Made by a program: the position numbers and the translations under genes. A DNA stretch of 64,000 nt from DASSJT01 sp963715025 (GTDB lineage Bacteria; Actinomycetota; Actinomycetes; Actinomycetales; Dermatophilaceae), in NCBI GenBank assembly GCA_963715025.1, contig CAVQQQ010000002.1, forward strand, positions 1 through 64,000, read 5' to 3'. A model generated the notes under the pieces. It was given only the letters and a program-made list of their open reading frames with translations. It had not been told where the DNA came from and ran no database searches. Shown in pieces: positions 33,673 through 42,427 of the stretch; position 1 is the first letter of the stretch; each line of letters opens with the position of its first letter.

Positions 33673-34023
33673 TCATGAGGCTGTGGAGTCCAACAGCTGG
33701 AGCAGATCGTGGGCGGCGAGCTCGATGGCCTTGTGACGCCATTCCGACGCCCGGTAGACGCAGGCGATGAGGCCGGTCCGGTGAACCCGCCGGAAGTCGC
33801 CGTACACGAACGCGTACCGTGCCTTTGTCTCGTCGGCCGCTCCCTCAGTCAGCCCCAGGTGCCAAGCGGCGTATTCGGTCCAAGAGTGGCGTTCGAGGTA
33901 GGCGTTCTCTGCGTCCGCCCGTGGCTGGACCGACCCCCAGTCGCTGTCAAGCACATACTGACGCGCCTCGATGAGGCGCTTGGCGTGCTCGACCGCAGCC
34001 GGATTCAGGTCGTACCTGGCCAT
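33673..34023 (-). CDS. conserved hypothetical actinobacterial protein
   Basis: A 116-residue soluble protein, MARYDLNPAAVEHAKRLIEA at the start and YAFVYGDFRRVHRTGLIACV in the middle. Its composition and length match a conserved family of unknown function found in many actinobacteria. It is rich in tryptophan and tyrosine (WTEYAAWHLGLTEGA). It converges on hipA with 62 bases between them. No specific role can be assigned. Confidence 0.75.
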   Translation of the reverse strand: MARYDLNPAAVEHAKRLIEARQYVLDSDWGSVQPRADAENAYLERHSWTEYAAWHLGLTEGAADETKARYAFVYGDFRRVHRTGLIACVYRASEWRHKAIELAAHDLLQLLDSTAS

Positions 34024-34077
34024 GGGACGACCGTAGTACTCGGCGCATGTCTGAGGCTCGCGCAACGCTCGCCGTTC

Positions 34078-34209
34078 GACACGACCCGGACTGCGTGGAC
34101 GGCCGAGCAGGGCTACTTCAGGACCAGCGGCCACGACGTGCCCGAGAACGAGCCGAAGCTGGTGACCGCCGAGATTCTCAAGGTCGTCACCGCCGCCCGT
34201 GGCCGGTGA
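34078..34209 (+). pseudogene. possible C-terminal gene fragment
   Basis: The frame reads FDTTRTAWTAEQGYFRTSGH, DVPENEPKLVTAEILKVVTA and stops at 34209. The wording looks like the end of an ATPase- or kinase-like protein, but the family cannot be named and there is no start. A GTATGCC palindrome follows 35 bases later. Confidence 0.3.
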
Positions 34210-34243
34210 TGCGGCGACCTGGCCACTCACAGACGCAAGCGTC

Positions 34244-34269
34244 GGTATGCCGGTGAGTCGCCGGCATAC
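34244..34269. repeat. GTATGCC-type palindrome
   Basis: GTATGCCGG and CCGGCATAC flank TGAGTCG. The core is the same as in the copies at 32165 and 37066 apart from one base in the loop. Confidence 0.8.
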
Positions 34270-34381
34270 ACCACCGTCGCCTTTGGCTGCCTGCAGGGCC
34301 GACGGCGAGGGTGGGCCGTGAGGTGGCCACCCGGCATACTTCTCTCGGACGTAGGGCGGGCCGTTCGCTTCCCATGGGATG

Positions 34382-34420
34382 TTGTCCACAGGTGGCTCCG
34401 GCCCTTGGCCCGTCATCCAC
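34382..34420. promoter_or_regulatory. DnaA-box-like pair upstream of the DUF222 gene
   Basis: TTGTCCACAG at 34382-34391 and TCATCCACAG at about 34411-34420. TTGTCCACA is the DnaA-box form common in actinobacteria. A similar TTATCCACAG/TTGTCCGCAG pair precedes the broken DUF222 copy at 41184. Confidence 0.4.
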
Positions 34421-34530
34421 AGGATGCAGCGATGGGCTTGACAAGGTCGTCCAAATCGTCTGTGGCGCACGAGAATTCGCAATACTGCCTCTGACTGGGG
34501 CTGTCGGTGGTCCCCTCTACTGTTGGTGTC

Positions 34531-35925
34531 ATGGCCAGCGCGATGACGTTCGAGAAGCGGCGCAAGGCGCTGCTCCGGGCGTGCGCTGCCCTCGAGGGGA
34601 TGGAGGCCGAGCTGTGGCAGGCCCAGGGGAGCGAGCTCGGGCCCTTCATGTCGCTGGTCGACCAGCTGGCGGAGCGGGCAGGTGCCGGCCGAGCCGCCGT
34701 GCTGGGCGAGGCGATCGAGCGCGGGGAGGCCGGCGAGGGCACGTCCGGCGCCCACCGCTGGCTGCGGGAGTGGGCGCCGTCGTTCCACGCCGGCGGCTCC
34801 GCGCAGCTCGTGCGCGTCGTCGAGGCCAGCCGAGCGCAGTGGTATGCCGGGCTGCGCACCGCCCTGCTCGCCGCTCGCCTGCCGGTGGTGAACGCCGCCT
34901 GTGTGGTGGAGGAGTTCGAGCGTCTGCGTCACCGGCTGCACCCCGACGCCCACGAGGCGGCGCTGGAGTGCATGGTGGGCCTGGGCGAGACCGCCGGGCG
35001 ACGTGACATCCGGGCCGTGCGCCAGCAGATCGTGGCCCGCTATGGGCACGACGGGGAGTTCCAGGCCTGCCAAGACCGGCTGCGAGAGCGCACGTCGATG
35101 TCGCAGCCCCTCGCCGACGGCGGCGGACTGTTCGACTACCACCTCGTGGTCGACGCAGAGGCGAAGGTCGTGATCGAGGCCGCGGTGGGGGCGCTGTCGG
35201 CGCCACGCCCGGCCGACGGAGAGCCCGACCGCCGCCCGTCCGGGCAGCGGCGCCTCGAGGCCCTGCTCGACGTCGTGCGCCGGGGTGTGGCGTCGGCCGA
35301 CGGTGTCCCGACGACCACGAAGGCGCAGCTCTTCGTCACTATGGCCCTGGCCGACCTCAGGGCGGGTCTCAACGCGGGCACGGTGGTGGGCTCCGCCGAA
35401 GCCGGCACCCTGCTGGGGCCCGAGACGGTCCGGCGGCTCTGTTGCGACGCCGGCATCGTGCCGGTCGTGCTCGGCGAGCGCGGCGAGGTGCTCGACTGGG
35501 GTCGTCGGGTGCGCCTGTTCACCGAGGCGCAGACCCGGGCGCTGTGGCTGCGCGACGGCGGCTGCACCTTCCCCGGGTGCACGGCTCCAGCGGCCTGGGC
35601 GGACGGCCATCACCTCTGGCACTGGGCTGACGGGGGCCCGTCCGACCTCACGAATGCTGCTCTCCTGTGTGGGCGACACCACACCCTCGTGCACAAACGC
35701 AGATACATGGGTCGGGTCGTCGAGGAGGGCGTCGAGTGGGACCTCTCGCCTGGAAGCTATGACCACTGGCTCGCGAACCGCCAGGCAGCTGCCGGGGACG
35801 CACGTGCGCAGGGATCATCCGAGCATTGCCATGACCCGAGTGCCGGTGAGCCGGCGGACGCGTTCGACGTCTGGGGCGAGCCGGTCACGAGGACCGAGCC
35901 GGCGCCGCCCCTGTGGCGACCATGA
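34531..35925 (+). CDS. DUF222 / HNH endonuclease (13E12 repeat family)
   Basis: A 464-residue full-length member. The N-terminal DUF222 helical domain covers residues 1-330 (KRRKALLRACAALEGMEAEL at the start, RDIRAVRQQIVARYGHDGEF in the middle). The C-terminal HNH nuclease reads CTFPGCTAPAAWADGHHLWH WADGGPSDL TNAALLCGRHHTLVHK with both cysteines and the HH/HH metal set intact. These genes are multicopy in actinobacteria and behave like repeated or mobile units; a retrohoming or intron-like role has been suggested, but none is proven. Two broken relatives lie in this window (41184-41692 and 47303-47515). Confidence 0.9.
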   Translation: MASAMTFEKRRKALLRACAALEGMEAELWQAQGSELGPFMSLVDQLAERAGAGRAAVLGEAIERGEAGEGTSGAHRWLREWAPSFHAGGSAQLVRVVEASRAQWYAGLRTALLAARLPVVNAACVVEEFERLRHRLHPDAHEAALECMVGLGETAGRRDIRAVRQQIVARYGHDGEFQACQDRLRERTSMSQPLADGGGLFDYHLVVDAEAKVVIEAAVGALSAPRPADGEPDRRPSGQRRLEALLDVVRRGVASADGVPTTTKAQLFVTMALADLRAGLNAGTVVGSAEAGTLLGPETVRRLCCDAGIVPVVLGERGEVLDWGRRVRLFTEAQTRALWLRDGGCTFPGCTAPAAWADGHHLWHWADGGPSDLTNAALLCGRHHTLVHKRRYMGRVVEEGVEWDLSPGSYDHWLANRQAAAGDARAQGSSEHCHDPSAGEPADAFDVWGEPVTRTEPAPPLWRP

Positions 35926-36015
35926 CCGCGCCCCGCACCCCGCGCAGGCTGGGCGGGGCCTTAGGCATGCCCAAAAGCCCGCAGGCTCACCCAGGACGCA
36001 CCTTTCGCCGCCCCG

Positions 36016-36852
36016 TCACATGACCGCCTTCGCGAGTCTGGCGACCGCGTCCGCCACACGCGGCCCGAACATCACCGCGTCGTTGTGATCGGCCCCGCTG
36101 ATGACCACCCGTTCGACAAGGTTTGTCGCCTCGTCGGCCACCCGGTCACTCAGGGCACTCGGAACGATGGAGTCCCGGTCCGCGTAGATCACGGTCACCG
36201 GCACCGCGCTGGACGACAGATACTGGGTGACCTTGAATCTGTCCTTCAACAACAGCCGCACCGGCAGCCACGGGTAATGGTGCGCTCCCACGTCCGCCAG
36301 TTCGGTGAACGGTGAACGCAACACCATCCCGGCCGGCGCACGCCGCGTCTGCAACGCCGCCACCACGCCCGTGCCCAACGACTCACCGAAGTAGATCGTC
36401 CGCCCCGCCGGGTAGCCCAGCTCGTCGAGCAACAGTGCGGCAGCCATGGCGTCCTTGGCCAGCCCGTCCTCGCTGGGACTGCCTGGATTTCCCCCGTAGC
36501 CGCGGTAATCCATCAGGAGCACGGCGAGCCCCCGCCGGCTCAGTTCTGCCGCAAAAGTCGCCCGACCCGACCGGTTGCCACCGTTGCCTGGTGCGACGAG
36601 CACGGCCATGTGCATGTCGGAAGCGGGGTTGGCAGGCACGAACCACGCATCAAGCACCAGTCCGTCCGACGTGCGGAACGTGACGTCACGAGCACCGTCG
36701 ATCACCTCGCCGGCCGCCGGTACCGTCGTCGAATCCGGGAAGTAGATCAACCGCCGCTGCAGTGCCGCCAGCATGCCGACCACCAAGACCACCAGAAGTA
36801 CGGATAGGAGAGCGAGCATGATCCGTCTCCGGGACCGTGCGGGCGTGAGCAT
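36016..36852 (-). CDS. membrane-anchored alpha/beta hydrolase
   Basis: A 278-residue hydrolase. An N-terminal membrane segment (IMLALLSVLLVVLVVGMLAA, about residues 11-30) anchors it. The oxyanion region is VLVAPGNGGNRSGRATFAAE, the nucleophile is in YFGESLGTGV, and the acid and histidine are in VIYADRDSIVPSALSD and ISGADHNDAVMFG. LLMDYRGYGGNPGSPSEDGL is typical of the ABHD13/BEM46 subgroup. The substrate is unknown. An alternative start is ATG 36819. Confidence 0.82.
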   Translation of the reverse strand: MLTPARSRRRIMLALLSVLLVVLVVGMLAALQRRLIYFPDSTTVPAAGEVIDGARDVTFRTSDGLVLDAWFVPANPASDMHMAVLVAPGNGGNRSGRATFAAELSRRGLAVLLMDYRGYGGNPGSPSEDGLAKDAMAAALLLDELGYPAGRTIYFGESLGTGVVAALQTRRAPAGMVLRSPFTELADVGAHHYPWLPVRLLLKDRFKVTQYLSSSAVPVTVIYADRDSIVPSALSDRVADEATNLVERVVISGADHNDAVMFGPRVADAVARLAKAVM

Positions 36853-37160
36853 CCCTCATGGTGTCCCTGAGACCTCAACCCAGCAAGGCGGTCGAGACGT
36901 GACGGTTCGACGTTCAACCTGGGCCACTGGCCTTGCTGCAATCGACGCCGTCGAAGATCAAAGGATCAGCATGACAGGCGAGCGCAGCACCGGTGCGGGG
37001 CCTGCGTGTTCAACGAACCGCGAGTACCCGAGCCGCTGAGCCCGCAAACGACCCAGGGCAAGACGGGGTATGCCGGTGAGTCACCGGCATACCCTGCTCG
37101 GTGACTGCGTGCGGCCGGTGTCCATGCGCGGAGAATGCCCCGCGAGCGGCGGCGCCGCGC
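36853..37160. other. intergenic stretch without recognisable gene
   Basis: No coding motif is seen. It contains the GTATGCC palindrome at 37066-37094, which follows the TspO gene on the minus strand. Confidence 0.5.
37066..37094 (-). terminator. GTATGCC-type hairpin after tspO
   Basis: GGGTATGCCGGTGA and TCACCGGCATACCC are perfect 14-base arms around a single G. It lies 67 bases after the TspO stop on the minus strand. Confidence 0.75.
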
Positions 37161-37646
37161 TCAGTCTTTGTGTGGGTTGAGCCGGACGATCGCGGCGTTG
37201 AGCGCGCTCGCGTATCCGACCCACGCGGCATACGGCATGAGTATGCGACCAGCGGCCGGGTCCACATTGCTGGCCCGGCGCGCGAGGTCCAGAGTGGAAG
37301 CCTCGAGCAGCGCGATCTCGGCGAACGCCCACTGGGGCCGACGGGCCTTGAAGAACAGCCAGTTCCATGAGGCGTTGAGCACCAGGTTGGTTCCGAGCGC
37401 GCGGATGAGGGTGCGCCGCTCGTCAGGATCGTCGGTGCGGTCGAGTGCCCACGCCGAGCCGAGCGCGATGAGGGCATAGAGACCCGTCCAGACCGGGCCG
37501 AACGCCGCACCCGGCGGCTGCCAGGCCGGCTTGGCGAGCCGCCGGTACCACGTCGACTTGACGTCGGTGCCGAGTGCGCCGATCACGGCCGTAGCCGCCA
37601 CCGCGCCCGTGGTGGCGGCGAGATGTCTCCGGGTGCTCCGACTCAT
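37161..37646 (-). CDS. tspO: TspO/MBR family membrane protein
   Basis: A 161-residue, five-helix TspO protein. Family signatures are LAKPAWQPPGAAFGPVWTGL (about residues 37-56), NASWNWLFF (about 90-98) and the late PYAAWVGYASALNAAIVRLN. TspO binds porphyrins and related tetrapyrroles or sterols in the membrane and takes part in stress responses. It stands alone. The sequence PYAAW is encoded with TATGCC, one of the recurring heptamer sites. Confidence 0.92.
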   Translation of the reverse strand: MSRSTRRHLAATTGAVAATAVIGALGTDVKSTWYRRLAKPAWQPPGAAFGPVWTGLYALIALGSAWALDRTDDPDERRTLIRALGTNLVLNASWNWLFFKARRPQWAFAEIALLEASTLDLARRASNVDPAAGRILMPYAAWVGYASALNAAIVRLNPHKD

Positions 37647-37839
37647 CGGCTTTCCTCCGCTCGCTCATGCCCGTTCATGGGCTGGAATCAATCCGCTCCG
37701 ACTCACGTCCGATCCTGACGCTAGCCGCAGAGGGGCATGGTCGTATGCCGGACGGCGAGGTCGTACCCCTGCGGCACATCCCTTGCGCTTCGGCTCGAGC
37801 CGGAGGGCGGCTCCCGGGCACCCTCGTGGAGTGCTTGGC

Positions 37840-37994
37840 TGGCTGGGGTTTGCCAGGAGGTTGGCGGCAGCCTCCATGCTGACCCGGTTGGAGGGCGCCA
37901 CGGCTGCGTCGGCACGAAGCGGGATGTCGCCGAAACCTCGATTGCCCAGCTCCGCGACGTATTTCTCGACGCGCTCCTCGACATCGCCAGGCAT
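37840..37994 (-). pseudogene. fragment of a paralogue of the protein at 27512-28096
   Basis: The frame reads VEKYVAELGNRGFGDIPLRA and VSMEAAANLLANPSQ. It matches the N-terminal part of the pRiA4b-partner protein (AAQVNRGFGDVEF...GMAAADNLLAKAQ). The remainder is missing and the reading continues into unrelated sequence. No pRiA4b-type gene is beside it. Confidence 0.55.
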
Positions 37995-38139
37995 GGAGGC
38001 ACCTTGCGCCGACCCAGGGCCCGCGCGGGATGCTCCATCGACACCCTTCAGTGCTCCTCACGACGGAAGGCGGTCGAGGCCGTCGCCTCGTGAGCCGGCC
38101 AACGGGCGTAAGTGCCGTTCGAGGCGCGGCCAGTGGCCC

Positions 38140-38724
38140 TCAGCCCTTCGGCGCCCGGTGGAACGGCATGAGAGTCCGCGGCGGTAGGTCCTGGGCAAGG
38201 AACTCCAGGATCAGGGCCGCCACCTGCGCTGGCTTCTCGATGACTACCGCGTGCGACGCCGCCGGCACCACAGCGAGCTGCCCAGCGGGGAGGGCCTGGT
38301 AGAGCGACATGGTGTGGTCGAGCCTCGCCAGGTCGTCGTCCCCGGCGACCACGAGGGTGGGCGCGGCGATTCCGGCGAGGTCCGCGACGGTCATGGTCGG
38401 CTCCGAGTTGAACATGGCGAACGTCTTCTGGGCGACGGCGTCGAAGTGCTCAGGACCATCAGGGGATCGCTCGGCGTACGCCGCTGCGATGGACCGGAAG
38501 AACTCCGAGGGCTCGCCTCCCGCAGTCATGTCGTGGATGCCGTCGAAGTGATAGTTCGTGCCGATGACCACCATGCGACCGACGAGGTCCGGCGTGCGCC
38601 GCGCAAGCAGGAGGGCGACGATGCCGCCGTCGCTCCAGCCGACTGGGTGGGCTGGGCCAGCCTCCCACCGGCCGACATTCGGGGCAGGGACTTGACGGTA
38701 TGCCGGGTGCCGGGCACCCGCCAT
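38140..38724 (-). pseudogene. alpha/beta hydrolase lacking its N-terminal part
   Basis: From about 38650 the frame reads HPVGWSDGGIVALLLARRTP (nucleophile Ser in GWSDGG), LAGIAAPTLVVAGDDDLARL (acid) and AVVPAASHAVVIEKPAQVAA (histidine). The N-terminal third, with the HG oxyanion strand, is absent. The break lies right beside the palindrome at 38694-38730, so the deletion may have ended there. The protein as encoded would not fold as a normal hydrolase. Confidence 0.65.
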
Positions 38725-38730
38725 ACCGTC
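38694..38730 (-). terminator. GTATGCC-type hairpin after the exported protein gene
   Basis: GACGGTATGCCGGGTGCC pairs with GGGCACCCGCCATACCGTC, with one mismatch or bulge. It starts 19 bases after the stop of the exported protein gene on the minus strand. Confidence 0.75.
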
Positions 38731-38748
38731 GCTTGGTCTGTAGGCGGA

Positions 38749-39480
38749 TCAGCGGAACTGCTTGGGGAACTGCGCCATGATCCCGTCGCTGAGCGTGTCG
38801 GCCATCGCGAGGATGTGTGCGTGCACGGCCTCGTAGTCGGCGATGCTGGCGCTGTAGTCGCCTGCGAGCTCGTGCGCGGCCTCGGCCAGGGTCTGGTCGA
38901 GGTGGGTCTTCATGTCGGCGCGCATGGTGTCCGGCGGCCAGTTCGGGTTGAGCGAAGCGAGGAAGTCGGCGATGTCGTTGGCGTTGGCGTACCAACGGGC
39001 GCTGGCATCGGCGAAGGCCGCGGTGTCGCCGGCCTTGGCGGCCTGGAGCAGCTCGACCGCGATGGTGATGTGGTCGTGCAGGAGCGTGGTCAGGTGGTCG
39101 CCATTGGCGTCGCCGTAGATGGGCTTGAAGGCGTTGCCGAGGTCGGTCTGGTTCTGAAGGAGTCGGCCGGCCGTCGCGGAGAAGCCGCCCGAGCCGTCCG
39201 CGAACGTGACGATGGCCAGCCGAGTCCAGGTGACGTGGTCCTCCCAGAGCTTGCGCATCTGGTCGTGGAACGCGACCTGCGTCGCAGTCAGCGCCTTGTC
39301 GCCGCCGGCCTTGTCATGGCCAGTGTGGGTCGATGCGGAGGTCAGCGTGGCGGTGCGCACGGCAGCATCCGCCGACGGCTGGGCCAGCGCCAGTGCGATG
39401 AGTGCCACGAGCAGTGCGGCGATGATCGCCAGTGGCACGGCGAGCACGGGTGGGCGCTGTGCCGTTTGGATGGGTTTCAT
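38749..39480 (-). CDS. exported helical protein of unknown function
   Basis: A 243-residue protein with a signal peptide (PPVLAVPLAIIAALLVALIA, AQPSADA cleavage region near residue 40). GGAGGATCCCT precedes ATG 39480. The mature part is helical and histidine-rich: FHDQMRKLWEDHVTWTRLAI, LTTLLHDHITIAVELLQAAK, NDIADFLASLNPNWPPDTMR and a C-terminal MAQFPKQF. Relatives with these blocks exist in Bacillus and actinobacteria without known function; a metal-binding four-helix bundle is conceivable. It is divergent from an ECF sigma operon, which suggests it may be a target. Confidence 0.7.
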   Translation of the reverse strand: MKPIQTAQRPPVLAVPLAIIAALLVALIALALAQPSADAAVRTATLTSASTHTGHDKAGGDKALTATQVAFHDQMRKLWEDHVTWTRLAIVTFADGSGGFSATAGRLLQNQTDLGNAFKPIYGDANGDHLTTLLHDHITIAVELLQAAKAGDTAAFADASARWYANANDIADFLASLNPNWPPDTMRADMKTHLDQTLAEAAHELAGDYSASIADYEAVHAHILAMADTLSDGIMAQFPKQFR

Positions 39481-39663
39481 AGGGATCCTCCCTCGTGGGC
39501 ATTTCCAGGCGATGGGATTCCTGGCGATTGACCGTGCCGTGGCCCATCGCGAGACTGTCGCCAGGAGGGCGACATGGAGGTTGGCGCGGTCCCGGCCCGA
39601 GGTCTTACCGGTCTGGTGGTCGGCGGCAGTAAGACTCGGGGCTCTGCGGGGCGCAAAGAAGTC

Positions 39664-39909
39664 ATGACCGCACAGCACCCACTCCTGTCGCAGTACTGCC
39701 GGCCCGACGGCCCCCCGGTCGACGTGGTTCTCTGGCGCCGCTGCCGGCTGCTGGACGCGGGGTTCCCGGAGCCGCTGGCCGCGCGCCTCGCGTATGGCCG
39801 GGTCGACCTCCACGCCCTGCTCCAGCTGGTCGACCGTGGCTGCCCACCCGAGCTGGCTGCTCGGATTCTCGCTCCGCTCGAGATCCTCGACGGAGAGGCG
39901 TTCGCATGA
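39664..39909 (+). CDS. small conserved protein ahead of ECF sigma factor
   Basis: An 81-residue protein: CRLLDAGFPEPLAARLAYGR and VDLHALLQLVDRGCPPELAA, a helical module. Its stop overlaps the sigma factor ATG (ATGA), so the genes are translationally coupled. No function is known. The start ATG 39664 is the most likely one; an upstream in-frame ATG at 39574 would extend through the divergent promoter region. Confidence 0.6.
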   Translation: MTAQHPLLSQYCRPDGPPVDVVLWRRCRLLDAGFPEPLAARLAYGRVDLHALLQLVDRGCPPELAARILAPLEILDGEAFA

Positions 39910-40742
39910 ATGCCTTCCCGCGGAGCGCCCCCTCGGCGCCTGGTCTCGGCGCCGCGGTGGAGCCTGTGGCCGGTGTGCCCGCGGGAACGTCCGGCAAACC
40001 CTCTCGGGACGAGCCACCCGACTGGGTGAGCGCGCTCAGCGCCCCTGGGCCGGAGTGCGATGAGGCCCTCCGGCAGCTGCACGCCCTGATGCTGCGGGCG
40101 GCCAGCCACCAGGTCCGCCGGATGCGCGCCATGCTGCCGGGCGCGGGCGCCCGGGTGTGCGACGACATTGCCAACGGCGCCGCCGATGACGCGCTGGCGG
40201 CCCTGCTCGGGAAGCTCTCGACGTTCGAGGGGCGCAGCCGGTTCACCACCTGGGCCTACAAGTTCGCCATCCTCCAGGCCGCCACCGAGGTGCGCCGCTA
40301 TGCCTGGACCGGCCGCGAGATCAGTCTCGACGACATCGATGCCTGGAGCCCGGCCACTGAGCCCAGCCCGGAGCAGCGCGCCGAGGCCTCGGACCTCGCG
40401 TCGGCGGTTCGGCGGGCGCTGGGGGAGGCGCTGACGCCCTACCAGCGCAAGATCGCCGTCGCCCTGCTCGTCGACCAGGTCCCCATCGACGTCCTGGCCG
40501 ACCGGCTCGGCACCACTCGGGGCGCACTGTACAAAACGCTGCACATGGCCCGCGGCCGCCTACGAGTGCATCTCGTGGCGTCCGGACACCTGCCGCAGCC
40601 GCAGCCCGAGGCCAAATCCCCAGCCAGACCTGCGGCCAAACCTCAGGACCAGGCCTTGGGCCAGCCCGCGCCCCCGGGCCAGCCCCCTGACCAGCCCCAG
40701 GGCAAGCCCGCGCCCCCGCGTCAGGAGGGAGTCGACTCATGA
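39906..40742 (+). CDS. ECF RNA polymerase sigma factor with proline-rich tail
   Basis: The 278-residue protein has region 2 around LLGKLSTFEGRSRFTTWAYK FAILQAATEVRRYAW (about residues 99-133). Region 4 is ALTPYQRKIAVALLVDQVPI DVLADRLGTTRGALYKTLHMAR. An unusual 60-residue tail rich in Pro, Gln, Ala and Lys (QPAPPGQPPDQPQGKPAPPR) follows. The gene overlaps the small protein upstream and the zinc anti-sigma gene downstream by four bases each. Control by the anti-sigma factor is expected. The N-terminal 50 residues are also low complexity. Confidence 0.85.
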   Translation: MNAFPRSAPSAPGLGAAVEPVAGVPAGTSGKPSRDEPPDWVSALSAPGPECDEALRQLHALMLRAASHQVRRMRAMLPGAGARVCDDIANGAADDALAALLGKLSTFEGRSRFTTWAYKFAILQAATEVRRYAWTGREISLDDIDAWSPATEPSPEQRAEASDLASAVRRALGEALTPYQRKIAVALLVDQVPIDVLADRLGTTRGALYKTLHMARGRLRVHLVASGHLPQPQPEAKSPARPAAKPQDQALGQPAPPGQPPDQPQGKPAPPRQEGVDS

Positions 40743-40978
40743 CCCGCCCCCTCGACCCGCTGACCCCCGACCAGGCCCGGGCGCTCACGCTCGACACCGA
40801 GCCCTACCTCTCCTGCGAGGAGTGTTTCGACCTCATGGACGTCTACGTCGACGCCCAAGTCCTCGGCCGCCCCGACCCCGCGCCTCCCGGCCTGCTGACC
40901 CACCTCGCCGCATGTTCAGCCTGTGCTGAAGAGGTCGACTCGCTGCGCGAGCTCGTGGCTGGCAAAGGCGACCACTGA
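40739..40978 (+). CDS. zinc-binding anti-sigma factor (ZAS type)
   Basis: A 79-residue cytoplasmic protein. The zinc site is CEECFDLMDVYVDAQVLG plus LLTHLAACSACAEEVDSLRE, giving the C...H-x3-C-x2-C pattern of ZAS anti-sigma factors. No membrane segment is present, so it is a soluble redox- or metal-responsive type. The start overlaps the sigma gene stop. A GTATGCC hairpin follows 10 bases after its stop. Confidence 0.8.
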   Translation: MTRPLDPLTPDQARALTLDTEPYLSCEECFDLMDVYVDAQVLGRPDPAPPGLLTHLAACSACAEEVDSLRELVAGKGDH

Positions 40979-40987
40979 GCACGGGAC

Positions 40988-41016
40988 GTATGCCGGTTGG
41001 CCGGCTGCCGGCATAC
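40988..41016 (+). terminator. GTATGCC-type hairpin after the anti-sigma gene
   Basis: GTATGCCGG and CCGGCATAC flank an 11-base loop containing TTGGCCGGCTG. It ends the sigma/anti-sigma operon. Confidence 0.7.
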
Positions 41017-41183
41017 CCGGTGGTTATCCACAGCGCCCGGAGCGACTGGCCCCCTTGTCCGCAGGATTTGGACAGGGATTGCCTTCTTGCGCACGAAATG
41101 CATTGGAAGTCATGACGATTCGCACTTCAGGGTTTCAGCAGGACCGTCGGTGGTCGCCCTAGGTGTGTTGGCATGGCGGGGGC

Positions 41184-41692
41184 ATGTCTTTGGCGAAGCG
41201 CCGCAAGGCGCTGAAGCTGGCTAGTGCTGCCCTCGAGGGTCTGGCTGGGGAACTCTGGCAGGCACAGGCAGCGGAGCGTGGGCCGCTGCTGAGCCCCGTC
41301 GACGCACTGGGTGAGCGGGTCGAGGCCGCAAGGGTGGCGGTGCTCTCCGAAGCGGTCGAGCGCGGGGAGGTCGCTAACCGGGCGCACGACTGGCTGCTGG
41401 AGTCGGCACCGTCGTACCGCGCCGGGGGCTTGCACGTGTGGTCGGCGTAGTGGAGGCGACCCAGCACCCGAGGTATGTCGGACTGCGGCGGGACGCACCC
41501 GCGACATCCGCAGGATCCGTCAGCAACTCATCGCGAAGTACCGCTACGACGGTGAACTGCAGGCCAGTCAAGACAAGGCGCGCGAGAAGCGCGCTGTCAC
41601 AGCCATGGGGGGATGAAAGCGGCCTGTCGACTATCACCTCGTCGTTGACGAGGAGGCCCGGGCCGTGATCGAGGCGGCGGTGGGGTGGCCAT
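41184..41692 (+). pseudogene. degenerate DUF222 (13E12-type) gene
   Basis: MSLAKRRKALKLASAALEGL, AGELWQAQAAERGPLLSPVD matches the start of the intact DUF222 gene at 34531. Later pieces in other frames are VVGVVEATQHPRYVGL, RDIRRIRQQLIAKYRYDGEL and VDYHLVVDEEARAVIEAAVG. The HNH domain is gone and at least three frameshifts are present. The upstream flank also resembles that of the intact copy (TTATCCACAG followed by TTGTCCGCAG). Confidence 0.8.
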
Positions 41693-41699
41693 GCCGCCG

Positions 41700-42179
41700 T
41701 CAGGCCGCGTCGGCGGCGTGCTCCAACTCAGCTACCTCGATCTTGCTCATCTTGAGCATCGCCTCCATCGCCCGGCGGGCACGCTCGGGATCAGGATCAT
41801 TGAGCAACTCATCCAGCCGGCGCGGCACGATCTGCCATGACAACCCGAAGCGGTCCTTGAGCCAGCCACACGGGCCGGGCTCGCCGCCGCTCGCTGTGAG
41901 CGCGTCCCACAGCCGATCGACCTCGGCCTGGTCATCGCACTCGATGACGAACGACACCGCCTCGTTGAACTTGAAGTCCGGGCCACCGTTGAGCCCCTGG
42001 AACTGCTGGCCAGCGAGCGTGAAGTCAACCGTCAGCACCATGCCCGCCGGCCCGGACGGCGTCTCGGCCGGCGAGCGCCAGACCTTGGCGACGTGGCTGT
42101 CCGGCAGCAACGTCACATAGAAGTTGGCTGCCTCCTCTGCGTTGCCGTCGAACCACAAACAGGGAAACAACTTGGCCAT
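41700..42179 (-). CDS. VOC family protein, PhnB/3-demethylubiquinone methyltransferase-like
   Basis: A 159-residue protein. PCLWFDGNAEEAANFYVTLL at the start, LTVDFTLAGQQFQGLNGGPD and SFVIECDDQAEVDRLWDALT, then GWLKDRFGLSWQIVPRRLDE, are the standard blocks of this subfamily. Despite the family label no methyltransferase activity is implied; metal-dependent binding of a small molecule is more likely. It converges directly on the DUF222 remnant, whose 3' deletion ends at its stop. Confidence 0.87.
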   Translation of the reverse strand: MAKLFPCLWFDGNAEEAANFYVTLLPDSHVAKVWRSPAETPSGPAGMVLTVDFTLAGQQFQGLNGGPDFKFNEAVSFVIECDDQAEVDRLWDALTASGGEPGPCGWLKDRFGLSWQIVPRRLDELLNDPDPERARRAMEAMLKMSKIEVAELEHAADAA

Positions 42180-42427
42180 CGCGTCCTCCTTCGAATAGAC
42201 CCGTCTCGGCGGCGTGTAGCGCCCTCGTGTGGCCTCAACACCTTCGTGAGCTAAGACCGGACCACGGCCGAATACTCATCGGTCCTGAACAAGGATGACC
42301 CTGCAGCAGGTGCCCTGGCGTACAGGGCCGGGACGCACTCACAAGGCGCCGCCCCTGAACGAGCGGGTGACGCGAGTGTCGCACAGACACCTTGCTGGGA
42401 GCTGCTGCCTTTCGGCACGCTCAGGGG

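Noticed and set aside
33673..35766. 697-residue minus-strand frame covering the DUF222 gene
   Set aside because: Only its last 116 residues (from ATG 34023) look like protein; the rest is antisense to DUF222.
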